Assembly (NCBI RefSeq): GCF_018449635.1
Contig: NZ_JAAVUV010000007.1
Coordinates: forward strand, 310,001 to 374,000
Source: Caballeronia sp. dw_276
Lineage (GTDB): Bacteria > Pseudomonadota > Gammaproteobacteria > Burkholderiales > Burkholderiaceae
Direction of reading: 5' to 3'
Length of the DNA stretch: 64,000 nt
A program made the position numbers and the translations under genes. Shown here in pieces: positions 8,905 to 18,215 of the stretch (position 1 is the first letter of the stretch; each line of letters starts with the position of its first letter). The notes under the pieces are model-generated. The model was given only the letters and a program-made list of their open reading frames with translations. It ran no database searches and was not told the origin of the DNA.

Positions 8905-10482
8905 CTACTTTTTGAACGTGATGTGCGAGACCCGCCGCACCATCAACACAGCCGATAACGCGGCCACGGCGGTCAGCAGCACCCCGATGTGTATCGATTG
9001 CACGAGCACTTCGCGCGCGCTTTCAATCATCGCCGGACCATCCAGTCCAACGGGCGCCAGATCCGCAAGAAGCTTGGATCGCAAGGCGCTATCGATAAGA
9101 ATGCGCGGATCGTTGAACCTCGGCAGCCAAGCGGTACTCGCCGGCTCGCCCAAGACACGAAGCGTGCGTGTCATCACATCGCGGTAATGATGCTGAACGA
9201 TCGTCGCGACCACGCTGGTTCCCAGCATGCCGCCCACCATGCGCGTGGATTGCAATAAGGCCGTGGTAATGCCAAAGCGTTCGCGCCCGGCGATTTCCTG
9301 TCCGAAAACATTCAGGTTGTTCAAAATGAAACCGAGACCAATACCGATCCCGGCCATAGGTATCTCGATCCAGATATGCGGCGTCGACGCGCTCGCAAAC
9401 GAAAGCGCAATGCTTGCGAATAGCAGCAGCGTGAAGCCGATGGAAAGAATCATCGTCGGCTTGCGCAAATGAATCACGATCCGCGTATTGATAAAGCTGC
9501 CAATGGCAATAAACATCGCAATAGGCGTGGCGAGCAACCCAGCTTCCTGCGGCGATAAACCAAACCCGCCCTGCAACAATAACGGCGCGAAAAAGATCAG
9601 CGAAAACATCACGAAACCGGACAGCACGGACAGCGTGAACAAGGTCACGAGTTGCGGATCCTTGAACAGATCGAGCGGAATGATCGGATGCGTTGCGCGA
9701 CGCTCGCACATAAGCAACGCAGCGGCGCCGATCACCACGCATATCGCGAGAATGATATTGCCGGTCGTCAAGCCGCTCTTCGGCACGCCTTCAATGAACG
9801 CCTGCAAACCGCCAAGAACCAGCGCGACGAGCGCCGCGCCCATCCAGTCGATTTTCACCGCGCCCTCGCGCGGGCGCCGGTAGTTCGGCAAATGCGCCCA
9901 GATGAAATAGAACGCTGCGACGCCCACCGGCAAATTGATCAGAAATGTGGAACGCCATCCCCAATGTTCGCTCATCCAGCCGCCGAGTGATGGGCCCGCC
10001 GCTGTGCCGATCCCGTACGACGCCGCCATGACCACCTGCCAGCGCACGCGCAGACGTGGATCGGGGAAAAGATCGGGGATCGACGCAAATGCGGTCCCCA
10101 CCATCATGCCGCCGCCGACGCCTTGCAAGCCCCGCGCGATGACCAGGAACAGCATGTCATTAGCCACGCCGCACAACACCGACGCCACCGTAAACGTGAT
10201 GACCGCAGCGATCACGAAACGCTTGCGCCCGAAATAATCGCCGAGTCGGCCAAATACCGGCACTGTCACTACCGATGCCAGCAAATACGCGCTCGCAATC
10301 CATGCGTAGTACTCGAAGCCGTGCAACTCCGCGACGATAGACGGCAGCGCGGTACTCACCACGGTCTGATCGAGCGCGACGAGCATGTTGACGAGACCGA
10401 TGCCGAGCATCGCTAAAAGGGCATTTCGAAACGGGAGGGGTGAAGCGGTATGCGGGTCGGTACTGGCGGCGGCTTGGGACAC
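8905..10482 (-). CDS. MFS transporter, DHA2 multidrug family (MDR-type)
   Basis: A second 14-helix DHA2 exporter, 525 residues. The first helix has MLVALDQTVVSTALPSIVAE (motif D1), the cytoplasmic loop FGRLGDYFGRKRF is a clear motif A, and SYGIGTAAGPSLGGWMSE is motif C. It is closer to the MDR/TetV-like DHA2 branch than its convergent neighbour, so the two are not a recent duplication. It is divergent from the universal stress gene at 10649. No dedicated repressor is adjacent. The substrate is unknown; drugs, dyes or organic anions are typical for the family. Confidence 0.85.
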   Translation of the reverse strand: MSQAAASTDPHTASPLPFRNALLAMLGIGLVNMLVALDQTVVSTALPSIVAELHGFEYYAWIASAYLLASVVTVPVFGRLGDYFGRKRFVIAAVITFTVASVLCGVANDMLFLVIARGLQGVGGGMMVGTAFASIPDLFPDPRLRVRWQVVMAASYGIGTAAGPSLGGWMSEHWGWRSTFLINLPVGVAAFYFIWAHLPNYRRPREGAVKIDWMGAALVALVLGGLQAFIEGVPKSGLTTGNIILAICVVIGAAALLMCERRATHPIIPLDLFKDPQLVTLFTLSVLSGFVMFSLIFFAPLLLQGGFGLSPQEAGLLATPIAMFIAIGSFINTRIVIHLRKPTMILSIGFTLLLFASIALSFASASTPHIWIEIPMAGIGIGLGFILNNLNVFGQEIAGRERFGITTALLQSTRMVGGMLGTSVVATIVQHHYRDVMTRTLRVLGEPASTAWLPRFNDPRILIDSALRSKLLADLAPVGLDGPAMIESAREVLVQSIHIGVLLTAVAALSAVLMVRRVSHITFKK

Positions 10483-10648
10483 GGGCAGAGAATGGGCAGA
10501 TAAACAAAGGCGAGGGGTGAATTGTATGACGCCATTAATTCGCGGGTTGCGCGGAGCGCCAATAAAGGAACGATCAGCAATAAATATAGTCGGACAAATG
10601 AAAGCACGTTCGTCGTGTTTCGCGTTTTAACCGAAGAAGGAGAATCGT

Positions 10649-11128
10649 ATGTTCAACCGAATAGTCGTTGCTATCGACGGCAGCCGTACATCAAGCCGCG
10701 CATTCGACACCGCGCTCGAACTCGCCGTCACGCACCACGCAGTGCTGCAGCCGTTCTATGTAATCGAAGAGGCGCCTATCTACTACGATGTCCCTGGTTA
10801 CGATCCTTCAATCCTGCGTACCCAGCTCGCCGACCAGGGCGCCACGCTGGCCGCCGAAACCAACGCCGCGATGAAGCAGCGCGGCGTGGAGGGTCAGGTG
10901 CTGGTGAGCGAGGCGTCATCGGTTGAAGACGTGGCCGAGCTCGTCCTCAAGGCGGCGACCGCGTTCAACGCAGACCTGCTCGTCATGGGCACGCACGGAC
11001 GCAAAGGATTTCAACGGCTGATACTCGGGAGCGTCGCGGAACGGTGTCTCAGGCAGGCAAGCTTGCCGGTGCTGCTGATTCCATCGGCGGCGGGCGGACC
11101 GGACGTCGAGGCGCAGGTCGCGGCCTAA
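10649..11128 (+). CDS. Universal stress protein, UspA family
   Basis: A 159-residue single-domain Usp. It begins MFNRIVVAIDGSRTSSRAFD, the standard first strand and ATP-contact Asp, and ends with the nucleotide-binding signature MGTHGRKGFQRLILGSVAER (G-x2-G-x8-G-S), so it belongs to the ATP-binding Usp branch. GAAGAAGGAGAAT is a strong ribosome site. It is followed 152 bases later by an FNR-type regulator gene. In Burkholderia, Usp genes are often induced by low oxygen through FNR-like regulators, which fits this pairing (inference). Confidence 0.9.
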   Translation: MFNRIVVAIDGSRTSSRAFDTALELAVTHHAVLQPFYVIEEAPIYYDVPGYDPSILRTQLADQGATLAAETNAAMKQRGVEGQVLVSEASSVEDVAELVLKAATAFNADLLVMGTHGRKGFQRLILGSVAERCLRQASLPVLLIPSAAGGPDVEAQVAA

Positions 11129-11232
11129 GCGTCGCACTGATTCGGCGCGTCCGGCTAACGGCGCACTATTGCAAAAACTTGTACGTGACGTTTTGCCACC
11201 CGAAATTGCATGGCATCGATGGGACAATTTCC

Positions 11233-11246
11233 TTGTTCCAGATCAA
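11233..11246. promoter_or_regulatory. FNR/Anr-like box
   Basis: TTGTTCCAGATCAA differs from the TTGAT-N4-ATCAA consensus at one position. It lies 34 bases upstream of the fnr-like start codon, close to where a promoter would be, so autoregulation is likely (inference). Confidence 0.55.
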
Positions 11247-11280
11247 GGTTTTATAAATTGTTCATATAACCGAGCATGCC

Positions 11281-12015
11281 ATGCAGACCCTGCACGAGAC
11301 TTCCGCATTAGCCCTTTCCGCCGGCCCGCGCCACGCCGCGCATTGCACGACATGCTCGTTGCGGCAGTACTGCATGCCCCAGGGCCTGTCCTCCGGCGAT
11401 ACCGACAAATTGCAGTCGGTCATCGTCAACGCCCGCGCGATCAAGCGCGGCGAAACGCTGTTTCGTATCGGCGATACGTTCGATGCGATCTATGCCATCC
11501 GCTCAGGCTCGCTCAAGACGGTCGTTACAAGCGCAAACGGTCGCGATCAGGTCATGGGCCTGCACTTGGGCGGCGACGCGTTGGGCCTCGAAGGTTTCGA
11601 CGACGGTCACCATGCGTGTCGCGCCGTGGCGCTGGAAGACAGTTCCGTGTGCGTGGTTCCCTTGACGGCTTTCGAACGCGCCTGCCGCGAGTCCAGCGCG
11701 ATCCAGCGGCGCCTGCTGCAGTTGCTGAGCCGCGAAGTCGTCCGGAAATCGACGCAAACCGTGATTCTCGGCACCTTGCGCGCCGATGAGCGCGTCGCCG
11801 CGTTGCTCCTGGATCTTTCTTCGCAGCTGACGCGCCGCGGTTATGCGGGCAACGAATTCAACCTGCGCTTTACGCGCGACGACATGGGCAGTTTCCTCGG
11901 CATCACGCTGGAAACCGTCAGCAGGACGCTGTCGCGTTTTCAGGCGAAAGGTCTGCTTCATGCGGATGGCAAGCTGATCCATATCCTCGATTTCGACGGC
12001 CTGCGCGCCGTCTGA
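11281..12015 (+). CDS. FNR-type oxygen-sensing transcriptional regulator
   Basis: A 244-residue Crp/Fnr-family regulator that should carry an oxygen-labile [4Fe-4S] cluster. Cys22, Cys25 and Cys31 have the spacing C-x2-C-x5-C of E. coli FNR and a fourth Cys lies at 113, matching FNR Cys122. The cyclic-nucleotide-type beta roll covers about residues 40-150. The recognition helix region GSFLGITLETVSRTLSRFQA contains the E-x2-S-R signature that reads TTGAT half sites. An FNR-like box stands in its own promoter. It is probably the local low-oxygen activator, acting on itself and perhaps on the upstream universal stress gene. Confidence 0.88.
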   Translation: MQTLHETSALALSAGPRHAAHCTTCSLRQYCMPQGLSSGDTDKLQSVIVNARAIKRGETLFRIGDTFDAIYAIRSGSLKTVVTSANGRDQVMGLHLGGDALGLEGFDDGHHACRAVALEDSSVCVVPLTAFERACRESSAIQRRLLQLLSREVVRKSTQTVILGTLRADERVAALLLDLSSQLTRRGYAGNEFNLRFTRDDMGSFLGITLETVSRTLSRFQAKGLLHADGKLIHILDFDGLRAV

Positions 12016-12115
12016 AGAATACGGCAGATGCAACTCGAACGCGGTTCAAGCACGCCTGGCATGTCCTCTGCTACGATTTATCGTTTCGCACGGCCACTGC
12101 CCGGAGAAAAGAGCG

Positions 12116-13438
12116 ATGAATCGCGAACCTACCCCGCTGCACCCGCTGCTTGTCCGCCTGCGCGAGGCGCGTCACACAACTGACGCGCTGTTTGACATCG
12201 TCAAGCCTGAATTCCTTTATGAACGGCCGATTGCCGAACGGCATCGGATCGTGTTTTACATTGGCCACCTTGAAGCGTTCGACCGGAATCTCTTCGATCA
12301 GCGCCTCTTCGACCTTCCCAGCCCCAACGCCGAGTTTGATCAGTTGTTCGCGTTCGGCATCGATCCGGTCGACGGCGGCCTGCCTACCGATCAGCCGCAG
12401 GACTGGCCGACGCTTGCGACGATCCGGGCATATGTCCAGCGTATTCGCGACGACATCGACACCAACTTCGACCCCGTCGATATTACAAACCGTGCAGATA
12501 CGGACGGCAAATTCGTTGCTTCTGGCATCACGCCGGAGACGCTGCTGGAAGTCGCGATCGAGCACAGGCTGATGCACGCCGAGACGCTCGCGTACATGCT
12601 GCATCAATTGCCGCTGCATCAGAAAACCGGTCCGGACGTGACAGAGCAGGAAGCCCAACACCCGCTCGATACCGACGCAATTCGCGAAATGATTCACGTG
12701 CCTGCAGGCACGGCAACGCTCGGCCTCACGCGCGAAAGCGGAACGTTCGGCTGGGACAATGAATTCGGCGAACACAAGGTAGACGTGCCGGCATTCGAGA
12801 TGGACCGGTACATGGTCACGAATGCGGACTGGCTCGACTTCATGCGGGCTGACGGTTATTCGAATCGCGATCTCTGGCGCGATGCCGACTGGGCGTGGCT
12901 CGAAAGCGAAGGAATCGACAAGCCCGCGTTCTGGGTCCGCGATCCGTCGAATGCCGATGAGTGGAAATTGCGGACCATGTTCGACGAAATCGCGCTGCCC
13001 GCAGACTGGCCGGTGTATGTGAGCCACGCCGAAGCCAACGCGTATGCGAAGTGGGCGGGCAAATCGCTGCCGACGGAAGCGCAATGGCAACGCGCGGCTG
13101 AGGGCGCGCCGCAGGCGCAAACCGGCAACTTTGACTTCCGCCGATGGGAACCGTCACCCGTGCAAGCGCATCCGGAAAATCGCAGCACGGCTGGCGTGGC
13201 GGGACAATTCGGCAACGGTTGGGAATGGACCTCGACCCCGTTTAGGCCGTTACCTGGCTTCGAACCGTTCTCGTTTTACCTGGGCTACTCGGCGAACTTC
13301 TACGACAACCAGCATTACGTGCTTAAAGGCGGCTCGCCGCGTACGGCGGCGTGCATGCTCCGGCCGAGTTTTCGCAATTGGTTCCAGGCGCATTATCAGT
13401 ACGTGTATGCGGGGTTTCGCTGCGTGCGTGCTGCTTGA
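12116..13438 (+). CDS. EgtB/SenA-like SUMF1-family non-haem iron enzyme
   Basis: A 440-residue two-domain protein: an N-terminal DinB-like helical bundle (about 10-170) and a C-terminal formylglycine-generating-enzyme (SUMF1) fold (about 185-440), the layout of sulfoxide synthase EgtB, which joins cysteine or gamma-glutamylcysteine to hercynine in ergothioneine synthesis. Iron ligands can be matched: His51 in YIGHLEAF, and His150 and His154 in EHRLMHAE. The C-terminus has GNGWEWTSTPF and YAGFRCVRA. The helix motif differs from the HEQQH form usual in classic EgtB, leaving room for the selenoneine enzyme SenA. No EgtD, SenB or SenC gene is adjacent, so the product is uncertain. The gene starts at ATG 12116 after GGAGAAAAGAGCG. 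Confidence 0.75.
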   Translation: MNREPTPLHPLLVRLREARHTTDALFDIVKPEFLYERPIAERHRIVFYIGHLEAFDRNLFDQRLFDLPSPNAEFDQLFAFGIDPVDGGLPTDQPQDWPTLATIRAYVQRIRDDIDTNFDPVDITNRADTDGKFVASGITPETLLEVAIEHRLMHAETLAYMLHQLPLHQKTGPDVTEQEAQHPLDTDAIREMIHVPAGTATLGLTRESGTFGWDNEFGEHKVDVPAFEMDRYMVTNADWLDFMRADGYSNRDLWRDADWAWLESEGIDKPAFWVRDPSNADEWKLRTMFDEIALPADWPVYVSHAEANAYAKWAGKSLPTEAQWQRAAEGAPQAQTGNFDFRRWEPSPVQAHPENRSTAGVAGQFGNGWEWTSTPFRPLPGFEPFSFYLGYSANFYDNQHYVLKGGSPRTAACMLRPSFRNWFQAHYQYVYAGFRCVRAA

Positions 13439-13460
13439 CCATGCGCTTCACGAACAAAGC

Positions 13461-13485
13461 AAAACCGGCCCCCGAGGCCGGTTTT
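13461..13485 (+). terminator. Rho-independent terminator
   Basis: AAAACCGGCC (13461-13470) pairs with GGCCGGTTTT (13476-13485) around CCCGA, and the 3' arm runs into TTCTTTTT. It is a textbook terminator 22 bases after the EgtB-like gene. The AAAA side may also serve the convergent lipoprotein gene. Confidence 0.88.
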
Positions 13486-13509
13486 TCTTTTTGACGCCAC
13501 CTGAGCCAC

Positions 13510-14055
13510 TCAATAATACGGATACGGCGCGTAATAAACCGGTCGCGGCGGCGCGTAATAAACCGGAGGCGGCGGTGCGTAATAAACCGGCTGCGGCGCA
13601 TAGACTTGCGGCTGCTGAATCGTATTGCCCTTCGACGTCATGCATTGCGCGTACGCCGCATCGTATTGGCCTTGCAGGCCCGCGGCCGAGTATTGAGCGC
13701 TGTTCGCGCCCGCCGCACTGCCAACTAGCAACCCGCCGCCTGCGCCAATAGCCGCGCCCGCGCCTGGATTCCCCGCCGCCGCACCAATCAAGGCCCCAGC
13801 TGCCGCACCACCAAGGGTACCGAGCACAGTGCTGTTGACGCTGTTCGTGGTCGCAGCCTGCGCCGCGCCTTGCGGATTGCCCGCCTGGAACGCGTAGTTG
13901 CGGCATTCATAGTCGTCCGCTCGAAAAGTGGCGAGCGGTTCGCCCGTACGCGGCAGCGCAACAATGCTCGGACCGCTCGGCGGCACGACCGCGCAGCCGC
14001 TGACCAGAATCACACCGCCGAGGGCGGCGATGCTGAGTAACTTGCCTGAGTTCAT
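13510..14055 (-). CDS. Glycine-zipper outer-membrane lipoprotein
   Basis: A 181-residue lipoprotein. The start at MNSGKLLSIAALGGVILVSGC gives a lipobox VSGC. An N-terminal segment with two Cys (ECRNYAF and AQCMTSK flank the core) surrounds a glycine zipper (GTLGGAAAGALIGAAAGNPG and GAAIGAGGGLLVG), which packs as a membrane-associated helical hairpin in SlyB/Pcp-like proteins. The C-terminus is a Tyr/Pro/Ala-rich tail of repeated PVYYAPP units, possibly exposed or binding peptidoglycan. An ATG five codons upstream is possible. Glycine-zipper lipoproteins of this kind are envelope stress or stability proteins; this one's task is unknown. Confidence 0.75.
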   Translation of the reverse strand: MNSGKLLSIAALGGVILVSGCAVVPPSGPSIVALPRTGEPLATFRADDYECRNYAFQAGNPQGAAQAATTNSVNSTVLGTLGGAAAGALIGAAAGNPGAGAAIGAGGGLLVGSAAGANSAQYSAAGLQGQYDAAYAQCMTSKGNTIQQPQVYAPQPVYYAPPPPVYYAPPRPVYYAPYPYY

Positions 14056-14070
14056 ATCGCGACAATCCAA

Positions 14071-14372
14071 AGTGCTGAAGTTACGAACTTAGAGCAATTC
14101 AGGCGCGATTTGGTTACTCAATGGTTACTAATCATTTCGCGATGGCCACGACCGGCCGCGTCCTGTATCACAAGAATCTCAAACTAACAGGAAAGTCAGG
14201 ATCTTCACATTAGAAGATGCACTTATTACATCACGAGCCGGAAAGGCCGAGTATGTAGCCATTAAATGTTATCGATCCATCATCCCTACGATGGAAACGT
14301 GACAACAAAGCGTGCGTTTTCTCGCAATGCACAAAAAACGCAGGCATCGTCCTGACGAAGGAGACATGCGAC
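14071..14372. other. Intergenic region upstream of a sugar ABC operon
   Basis: About 300 bases between divergent genes. It must hold promoters for both sides. I see AT-richer patches around 14180-14260, but no palindrome strong enough to name, and no convincing small gene. Confidence 0.5.
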
Positions 14373-15950
14373 ATGAGTGAGCCATTCGTGGCCGCTTTAT
14401 CGCCCGATATGGCCACGCCGCTGATTCGCGTGGCCGGCGTCACCAAGCGATTTGGTGGCGTGCAGGCGCTTCGCGGCGTGAACCTCGAGGTGCTTCCTGG
14501 CGAAGTCCACGCGCTGCTGGGCGAAAACGGCGCGGGGAAATCCACACTCATCAAAATCCTGAGCGGCGTGCATGCATGCGATCAGGGCGTGATCGAGATC
14601 GACGGCGCGCGCGTCGCGTTCGATTCCCCCGCCAGATCGCGAGATGCCGGCGTCGCCGTGGTTTATCAGGACCTGAGCCTGGTCGAATCGATGTCGGTCG
14701 GTGCGAACCTGATGCTCGGCCGCGAACCGCGCACGCGGTTTGGCTTCGTCAAAAAGCGCGAGCTGATGGCGCGCGTCGGCGAATTTTTGAAAGCGCACGG
14801 CATTCCCCTCGATCCGCGCGCGATGGTCGGATCGCTGCCGTTCGCGTATCGGCAAATGACGGAAATCTGCAAGGCGCTGATGGGCGATGTGCGCGTTCTG
14901 ATCCTCGATGAACCCACGTCCGCGCTCACAGGCGGCGAGGAAGAAATCCTCTTCAAGGCGATTCGCACGGTGACGGATCGCGGCGTCGGCGTGATTTACG
15001 TGACGCATCGGCTCAATGAGGTCTTCCGGATTTCGCAGCGCGTCACCGTGTTTCGCGACGGCGCCAACGCCGGTTCCTACACGACCGCGCAGACGAACAT
15101 GAAGGAGCTGGTCGCGGCGATCGTCGGACCCGGGCATGCCGCGATGCACGCGCGCGAAGTCGCGGCCGGCACGCCGCGCGCGCTTGCTTATGAGATCGAC
15201 AACAAGCCCGTTCTCACCATGTCCGGCATAAGCAACGATCGTCTGCACGATGTCAGCCTCACAGTGCGTCAAGGCGAAATCCACGGACTCGCGGGACTGA
15301 TCGGAAGCGGCCGTACGGAGATACTGCAGACGCTGTTCGGGCTTCGCGAGGTTGCACAGGGAACGCTCGCGATCAACGGCCAGCAGGTCGAGCGTCTGAC
15401 GCCCGCCGCCGCGATCAAGCTTGGCATTGCGCTCGTGCCGGAAGACCGGCACGTTGAAGGGCTCGTGCTGGACCATTCGATCGAACGCAACTTGACGCTG
15501 CCATGGCTCGCGCTCTTTTCACGCGCAGGCTGGCTGCAAAGCCGCGCCGCCGCGCAACAGGCGAAGAGCGCGATGAAACAGCTCGCCGTAAAGGCGCCCG
15601 GCCCCGGCACCCAGGTGAAATTCCTTTCTGGCGGCAACCAGCAGAAGGTCGTCTTCGCGAAATGGAATAGCCCGCGTCCGGCTCTCCTTCTGCTCGATGA
15701 ACCCACCGTCGGCGTGGATGTCGGCGCGCGCGAGGAACTCTACGCCGTGGTCCACGACGCCGCGCGCGCGGGCACGGGGGTGCTCGTCGTGTCGTCGGAT
15801 CTGGACGAACTCCTGCGCCTGTGCGACCGCATTTCGATTGTGGTGGATGGCGCAATCGTCAACACGGTCGATCGCGAAAGCGTGAGCAACGCCGAAGCGC
15901 TGCATCACCTGATCCAACTCCCTCGTTTCCAGGAAGAGCCCGCAACATGA
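14373..15950 (+). CDS. Sugar ABC transporter, duplicated ATP-binding subunit (RbsA/MglA type)
   Basis: A 525-residue ATPase with two nucleotide-binding domains in one chain, as in RbsA, XylG and MglA. Domain 1 has Walker [10 protein letters not shown] (about residue 52), a signature region and Walker B VLILDEPTSAL. Domain 2 has the degenerate GLIGSGRTE loop, then [14 protein letters not shown] and LLLLDEPTVGVDVG. It energises pentose or hexose import. AAGGAGACATGCGAC is the ribosome site. Its stop overlaps the permease start (ATGA). With the permease, binding protein and DeoR gene that follow, it forms one sugar uptake unit; the DeoR match suggests a deoxyribose or nucleoside-like sugar (inference). 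Confidence 0.9.
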   Translation: MSEPFVAALSPDMATPLIRVAGVTKRFGGVQALRGVNLEVLPGEVHALLGENGAGKSTLIKILSGVHACDQGVIEIDGARVAFDSPARSRDAGVAVVYQDLSLVESMSVGANLMLGREPRTRFGFVKKRELMARVGEFLKAHGIPLDPRAMVGSLPFAYRQMTEICKALMGDVRVLILDEPTSALTGGEEEILFKAIRTVTDRGVGVIYVTHRLNEVFRISQRVTVFRDGANAGSYTTAQTNMKELVAAIVGPGHAAMHAREVAAGTPRALAYEIDNKPVLTMSGISNDRLHDVSLTVRQGEIHGLAGLIGSGRTEILQTLFGLREVAQGTLAINGQQVERLTPAAAIKLGIALVPEDRHVEGLVLDHSIERNLTLPWLALFSRAGWLQSRAAAQQAKSAMKQLAVKAPGPGTQVKFLSGGNQQKVVFAKWNSPRPALLLLDEPTVGVDVGAREELYAVVHDAARAGTGVLVVSSDLDELLRLCDRISIVVDGAIVNTVDRESVSNAEALHHLIQLPRFQEEPAT

Positions 15951-16945
15951 ACGACTCCGTCACGCCGCTCGCGGCCGACCCGCTGACCGCGCAACCGCCA
16001 AGCCGTGCGTTGCGGCTCGCGCGACTTTTGCTGCAGGGCGAACGGCCCTACATGTTGTACGTCGCATTCGCGATCCTGCTGGTCGTGTTCAGTTTCGCAT
16101 CGCCATGGTTTCTGTCCATCGATAACTTCCTGAACATCGGGCGGCAGACTGCACTTGTATCGATCATCGCGATCGGCATGACGTTCGTGATCATCGCGCG
16201 GCAGATCGACCTGTCGGTCGGATCGACGCTCGCGCTCTCCGGCATGTCCGCCGCGCTCGCGATGGCGCATCTCGGCGACAACTGGATCATCGGTGCGATT
16301 GCGGGGATCGGGACCGGCGCGATCGTGGGCGCGATCAACGGCGTGGTCGTCACACGGCTGAACATTCCATCGTTTCTCGTGACGCTCGGCACGCTTAGCG
16401 CGGCGCGCGGGCTGGCGCTGCTCGTCACCACCACGAAGCCGGTCATCATCACGAACGACTCATTTGTTTCGATCTTCGGCGAAGGCGATATCTTCGGCGT
16501 GCCCGTACCGATTCTATGGACGCTGCTTGCGGTCATAGGCGGCGTCTTGCTGCTGCATTACAGCGTCTTCGGACGACGAGTGTATGCCGCCGGCGGCAAC
16601 CCGACGGCCGCGCTTTACTCCGGCATCAACATCCGGCGCGTGACAACGATCACTTTCATCCTCACCGGCGCGCTTGCGGGTCTTGCTGCGCTCGTGCTCG
16701 CCGCGCGTTCACATGCCGCGCGGCCCGACGTGGTGCAAGGGCTTGAACTCGATGTAATCGCCTCCGTGACACTCGGCGGTTGCAGTCTTTTCGGCGGACG
16801 CGGATTCGTGCTTGGAACTTTGTTAGGCAGCCTTATTATTGGCACGCTCAACAACGGCCTGGTGCTGCTCGGGGTGAGTTCGTCGCTTCAGCTCGTCATC
16901 AAGGGCGCGATCATTGTGGCAGCGGTGGCATTCACGAAGAAATAA
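15947..16945 (+). CDS. Sugar ABC transporter permease (RbsC type)
   Basis: A 332-residue inner-membrane permease of the RbsC/XylH family with about eight to ten hydrophobic helices. Signature stretches are ISIIAIGMTFVIIARQIDLS, GSTLALSG and FGRRVYAAGGNPTAALYSGI with the EAA-like loop that docks on the ATPase, then DVIASVTLGGCSLFGGRG. It starts inside the ATPase stop codon (ATGA overlap), so translation is coupled. It probably works as a dimer with the tandem ATPase and the binding protein 104 bases downstream. Confidence 0.9.
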   Translation: MNDSVTPLAADPLTAQPPSRALRLARLLLQGERPYMLYVAFAILLVVFSFASPWFLSIDNFLNIGRQTALVSIIAIGMTFVIIARQIDLSVGSTLALSGMSAALAMAHLGDNWIIGAIAGIGTGAIVGAINGVVVTRLNIPSFLVTLGTLSAARGLALLVTTTKPVIITNDSFVSIFGEGDIFGVPVPILWTLLAVIGGVLLLHYSVFGRRVYAAGGNPTAALYSGINIRRVTTITFILTGALAGLAALVLAARSHAARPDVVQGLELDVIASVTLGGCSLFGGRGFVLGTLLGSLIIGTLNNGLVLLGVSSSLQLVIKGAIIVAAVAFTKK

Positions 16946-17049
16946 CGAGGCACGTCGATGACTCGTGATGTGGGAACCGTGACAACGCATCGCATGGTTC
17001 CGTGGTGGTGTAGTTAAAACTCAGTACACAAGATCAACGGAGACAAATC

Positions 17050-18186
17050 ATGAATCATCGTCGTTTATCAACTCTTGCCGTTGCGCTGACCGGCGTCGTG
17101 GCCGCACTCTGCACAACCTACGCGAGCGCGCAATGCGTGACGGGCCTGCCGGTGGCATCGATCGGGCCTTCGACTATCGTGGGCCAAGGACCGAATGGAG
17201 AAAAAGCCGCATCGGTCGATACGGTCAAACTCACCGCCGCCGAAGCCGACAAGATCAAGGCGGGCAAGTACAAGGTCGGCATTTCCATGCAGACCATGAA
17301 CCTCGACTGGGCGCAGTTGCAGGTTGCGGGCATCACGGACACGCTGAAGAAATACAACGTGGAAGTGATCGGCGTGGCGTCGGCGGAATATCAGGTCGAC
17401 AAGCAGATTGCGGATATCGAAAACACGATTCAGCGGCACCCCGACGGCATCATTTCCATTCCCGTCGATGGCACCGCGACCGCCGCGACGTATAAAAAGG
17501 TCTCGCAGGCGGGCATCAAGCTCGTGTTCATGGACAACGTTCCGACAGGTCTCAAGCACCCCGAACAATATGCCGCCATGGTTTCCGCCGACAGCGAGGG
17601 CAATGGCCAGATCGCGGCGAAGGTACTGGCCTCGTGCGTAGCGAAGGGCGGCACGATCGGACTGGTCAATTTCGGAGTTGATTATTTCAGCACGACAGAG
17701 CGCACGAAAGCGGTCAACGACTGGATGAAAAAGAACCGTCCGGACATCAAGATCAAGCAGGTCGCGTTCACCGACCCGTCGAAGGTCGGACAGATCGCCG
17801 GCGACTTCCTGACCGGCAACCCGGACGTCAAGGGCCTTTTCGCGGTTTGGGATCAACCGGCGCTCGACACGCTTACGTCCATGCGCGCACAAGGCGTGAC
17901 CATTCCGATGACGACCGTCGATCTCGGTCTCGAATCGGCAATCGAAATTGCAAAGGGCGGACCGCTGAAGGCAACCGGGTCGCAGCGTCCCTACGATCAG
18001 GGCGTGGCTGAAGCCATGGCGATGATGAAGGCGATTCTCGGCCAGACGCCGCCGGCGTGGATTGGCGTGCAGTCTTTGCCCGTCGTTCAGTCGAACGTGC
18101 TCGAAGCCTACAAGACGGTCTTCAAGAAAGATCCGCCGGCGCCGCTGGCGGACGCGTGCAAGAAAGCAGCGCCCGCTTGCGGCTGA
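17050..18186 (+). CDS. Sugar ABC transporter substrate-binding protein (RbsB-like)
   Basis: A 378-residue periplasmic binding protein of the RbsB/type I class. The signal peptide (residues 1-27) ends TTYASAQ. The mature chain has KYKVGISMQTMNLDWAQLQV, then DKQIADIENTIQRHPDGIIS and IPVDGTA, which shape the sugar pocket, and a second lobe with KGLFAVWDQPA and TTVDLG. It has an N-terminal extension of about 50 residues and Cys residues near both ends that could form disulfides. ACGGAGACAAATC is the ribosome site. The 104-base gap after the permease contains a weak inverted repeat (GGAACC/GGTTCC), perhaps raising binding-protein mRNA level. Confidence 0.88.
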   Translation: MNHRRLSTLAVALTGVVAALCTTYASAQCVTGLPVASIGPSTIVGQGPNGEKAASVDTVKLTAAEADKIKAGKYKVGISMQTMNLDWAQLQVAGITDTLKKYNVEVIGVASAEYQVDKQIADIENTIQRHPDGIISIPVDGTATAATYKKVSQAGIKLVFMDNVPTGLKHPEQYAAMVSADSEGNGQIAAKVLASCVAKGGTIGLVNFGVDYFSTTERTKAVNDWMKKNRPDIKIKQVAFTDPSKVGQIAGDFLTGNPDVKGLFAVWDQPALDTLTSMRAQGVTIPMTTVDLGLESAIEIAKGGPLKATGSQRPYDQGVAEAMAMMKAILGQTPPAWIGVQSLPVVQSNVLEAYKTVFKKDPPAPLADACKKAAPACG

Positions 18187-18215
18187 CGCGCTTCTTTCGT
18201 TGTAAAGAGAATAGT

